Below, piece by piece: positions 62,629-64,000 of a stretch of DNA of 64,000 nucleotides; the stretch's first letter is position 1; each line of letters starts with the position of its first letter. Made by a program: the position numbers and the translations under genes. The notes under the pieces were generated by a model. That model had not been told where the DNA came from. It searched no databases and worked only from the letters and a program-made list of their open reading frames with translations. Location of the stretch: positions 1 to 64,000 of the forward strand of contig JAFLVA010000001.1 in NCBI GenBank assembly GCA_022508525.1, given 5' to 3'. The stretch comes from Erysipelotrichales bacterium (GTDB lineage Bacteria > Bacillota_I > Bacilli_A > RFN20 > CAG-826).

Positions 62629-63804
62629 ATGAATATTATAATTTTTACTGATACATATCCTCCAGAAATTAATGGTGTTGCAACATCTACAAATAACTTA
62701 TATAAGATTTTAAAAGCAAATGGACACAATGCCTATGTAGTTTGCACAAATCCCTTTGGCAAAACTATTCAATTCGAAAATGATGTTTTAAGAATTCCTG
62801 GTATTGAATTAAAGAAATTATATTCATATCGCATATCTAATATTTATAATTCAAAAGCAATGAAAATTGTGACAAAATTGAAGCCAGATATAGTTCATGT
62901 TAATACTGAAGAGGGGATTAGTATGTTTGGAAGGATTGTTTCTCGTAGATTACACATTCCTTTAGTTTACACGTATCATACAATGTTTGAAGACTATACG
63001 TATTATGTCACAAAAAACAATATGATTTTTGATCGTTTTGCAAAAAAATTTGTAAGAACTGTTACAAAAATTCTAGCAAATAACGCTACTGAATTTATTG
63101 CACCCAGCGACAAAACTAAAGATGCCATTAGAACTTATGGTTACAAATCCTATGTTAATATTGTGCCAACGGGAATAGATTTTTCTAAATACGAATATCA
63201 AAATATAGATATTGAAAAATTGAATTATTTAAAAAATAAATATGATCTAAATAATTGTTTCACAGTTTTATCTTTAGGAAGAGTTGCTAAAGAAAAATCG
63301 ATTGATATTTGTTTAAGAGGATTTAAAAAATTTTTAAATAAATATAATGGTAAAACTAAAATGTTAATAGTTGGTGGTGGACCAGCTTTAATAGAATTAC
63401 AAGAATTAGCAAAAGAATTAGCTATCCAAGACAAAGTGATTTTTACTGGGCCTGTTAGCCCTGATGAAGTGCCATATTATTATCATCTTGGTAATGTGTT
63501 TGTTTCAGCATCGGTTACAGAAACGCAAGGTTTGACATTTATGGAAGCAATGGCGTCTAGAACATTTATTTTAGCTAGGTTTGATGAGAATTTAGCTGAT
63601 GTTATTATAGATAACGAAACAGGCTTTTATTTTGAAAGTGAAGATGATTTTTGCGATGAACTTATCAAAGTCATTGATTTAAATTCGCAAGCAAAAGATA
63701 AGATTTTAAATAATGCATACGAACTTGTAGGAAGATATTCACTAGATAATTTTTATAATAATATTATGGAGGTATATAAACGTGCATTTAGAAAGTACTG
63801 GTAA
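62629..63804 (+). CDS. GT4 glycosyltransferase (glucosyl-diacylglycerol synthase-like)
   Basis: A 391-residue GT-B fold glycosyltransferase. The N-terminal half starts MNIIIFTDTYPPEINGVATS, typical of 1,2-diacylglycerol glucosyltransferases of Mollicutes and Firmicutes. The C-terminal half contains LSLGRVAKEKSIDICLRGF (about 225) and the E-x7-E region in VTETQGLTFMEAMASRTF (about 300). It would transfer a sugar from a nucleotide donor to diacylglycerol; the product is inferred from family only. ATG 62629 has AAAGGAGG upstream. The following recX start overlaps its end by 23 bases. Confidence 0.88.
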   Translation: MNIIIFTDTYPPEINGVATSTNNLYKILKANGHNAYVVCTNPFGKTIQFENDVLRIPGIELKKLYSYRISNIYNSKAMKIVTKLKPDIVHVNTEEGISMFGRIVSRRLHIPLVYTYHTMFEDYTYYVTKNNMIFDRFAKKFVRTVTKILANNATEFIAPSDKTKDAIRTYGYKSYVNIVPTGIDFSKYEYQNIDIEKLNYLKNKYDLNNCFTVLSLGRVAKEKSIDICLRGFKKFLNKYNGKTKMLIVGGGPALIELQELAKELAIQDKVIFTGPVSPDEVPYYYHLGNVFVSASVTETQGLTFMEAMASRTFILARFDENLADVIIDNETGFYFESEDDFCDELIKVIDLNSQAKDKILNNAYELVGRYSLDNFYNNIMEVYKRAFRKYW

Positions 63805-64000
63805 AATAAGTGTCGTAGAATTATCTCATAAAAAAAACAAAGTAATAATGTTATTATCAAATGGTGAATCAATTAATATAAATGAAGATATTATTTTAGA
63901 TTATTATCTTTATTTGAATAAAGAATTAGATATGCCAACTATAAGAAAAATAAAAGAAAGTGCAGAGATGAACGAAACTTTGCAAAAGGCTTATAGTTTA
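63782..64000 (+). CDS. recX: Regulatory protein RecX, N-terminal part (cut by window end)
   Basis: A 73-codon reading frame runs from GTG 63782 to the end of the window without a stop. The product begins VHLESTGKISVVELSHKKNK and continues with LSNGESININEDIILDY, a start typical of RecX, the modulator of RecA. GGAGGT (63768-63773) is 8 bases before the GTG. It overlaps the glycosyltransferase gene by 23 bases. The assignment rests on the N-terminal third only. Confidence 0.65.
   Translation, partial: MHLESTGKISVVELSHKKNKVIMLLSNGESININEDIILDYYLYLNKELDMPTIRKIKESAEMNETLQKAYSL

Overview
The window reads as chromosomal DNA of a low-GC member of the Bacilli/Mollicutes branch of Firmicutes, probably a host-associated (gut) organism near Erysipelotrichales or the walled relatives of Acholeplasma. 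Supporting signs are the AT-rich coding sequence, a short 5S rRNA (about 109 nt), Bacillus-like housekeeping gene order, Gram-positive PolC, strong Shine-Dalgarno sites and a secreted M60-type mucin peptidase. TGA ends several genes (ylxM, rbgA, xerC, dxr), so the standard bacterial code is used and not the Mycoplasma code. Placement is inferred from gene content; no 16S rRNA is present.

Region 1 (1-36.6 kb) is a housekeeping backbone in nearly the Bacillus subtilis order. It holds the end of an rrn operon (23S, 5S), asp23-fakA-recG-plsX-rnc-ftsY-ylxM-ffh, a block rpsP-khpA-rimM-trmD on the minus strand, then rplS-sipS-rbgA-rnhB-dprA-topA-trmFO-xerC, rpsB-tsf-pyrH-frr, and uppS-cdsA-dxr-rseP-polC, ending at a tRNA-Pro. 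Against B. subtilis, fapR, fabD, fabG, acpP, smc, sucCD, hslVU, codY and proS are missing from their usual slots. The rpsP-trmD block is inverted. Inserts are an ECF sigma factor with a membrane-tethered serpin (9.2-11.2 kb), an NCS2 purine permease and peptidase T.

Region 2 (36.6-64 kb) is accessory. It holds a PlsC-like acyltransferase, a membrane-bound XRE regulator with a tail-anchored partner, a large membrane protein, a GLUG-repeat surface protein, a lipoprotein, a GNAT/DUF819 pair, a MarR-FakB pair, a YoaP-type acetyltransferase, a NiCo-riboswitch-controlled cation efflux gene, a membrane protein behind a predicted pseudoknot leader, a rubrerythrin-like protein, a 1171-residue M60 lipoprotein, an acyl-ACP thioesterase, an ABC-F ATPase, an SDR, an HD hydrolase, a fluoride-riboswitch-controlled antiporter, a LemA protein with a large partner, GtrA, a lipid glycosyltransferase, and the start of recX cut by the window end.

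Themes: (a) envelope lipid supply (FakA, FakB, PlsX, PlsC-like, CdsA, thioesterase, glycosyltransferase), consistent with use of host fatty acids; (b) several RNA-level controls (NiCo and fluoride riboswitches, ribosomal-protein leaders, a hairpin over the dprA ribosome-binding site, a possible new pseudoknot leader); (c) host contact through the M60 peptidase, the GLUG protein and the serpin. The most unusual unit is the sigma factor-serpin pair, in which a serpin sits where an anti-sigma factor is expected.
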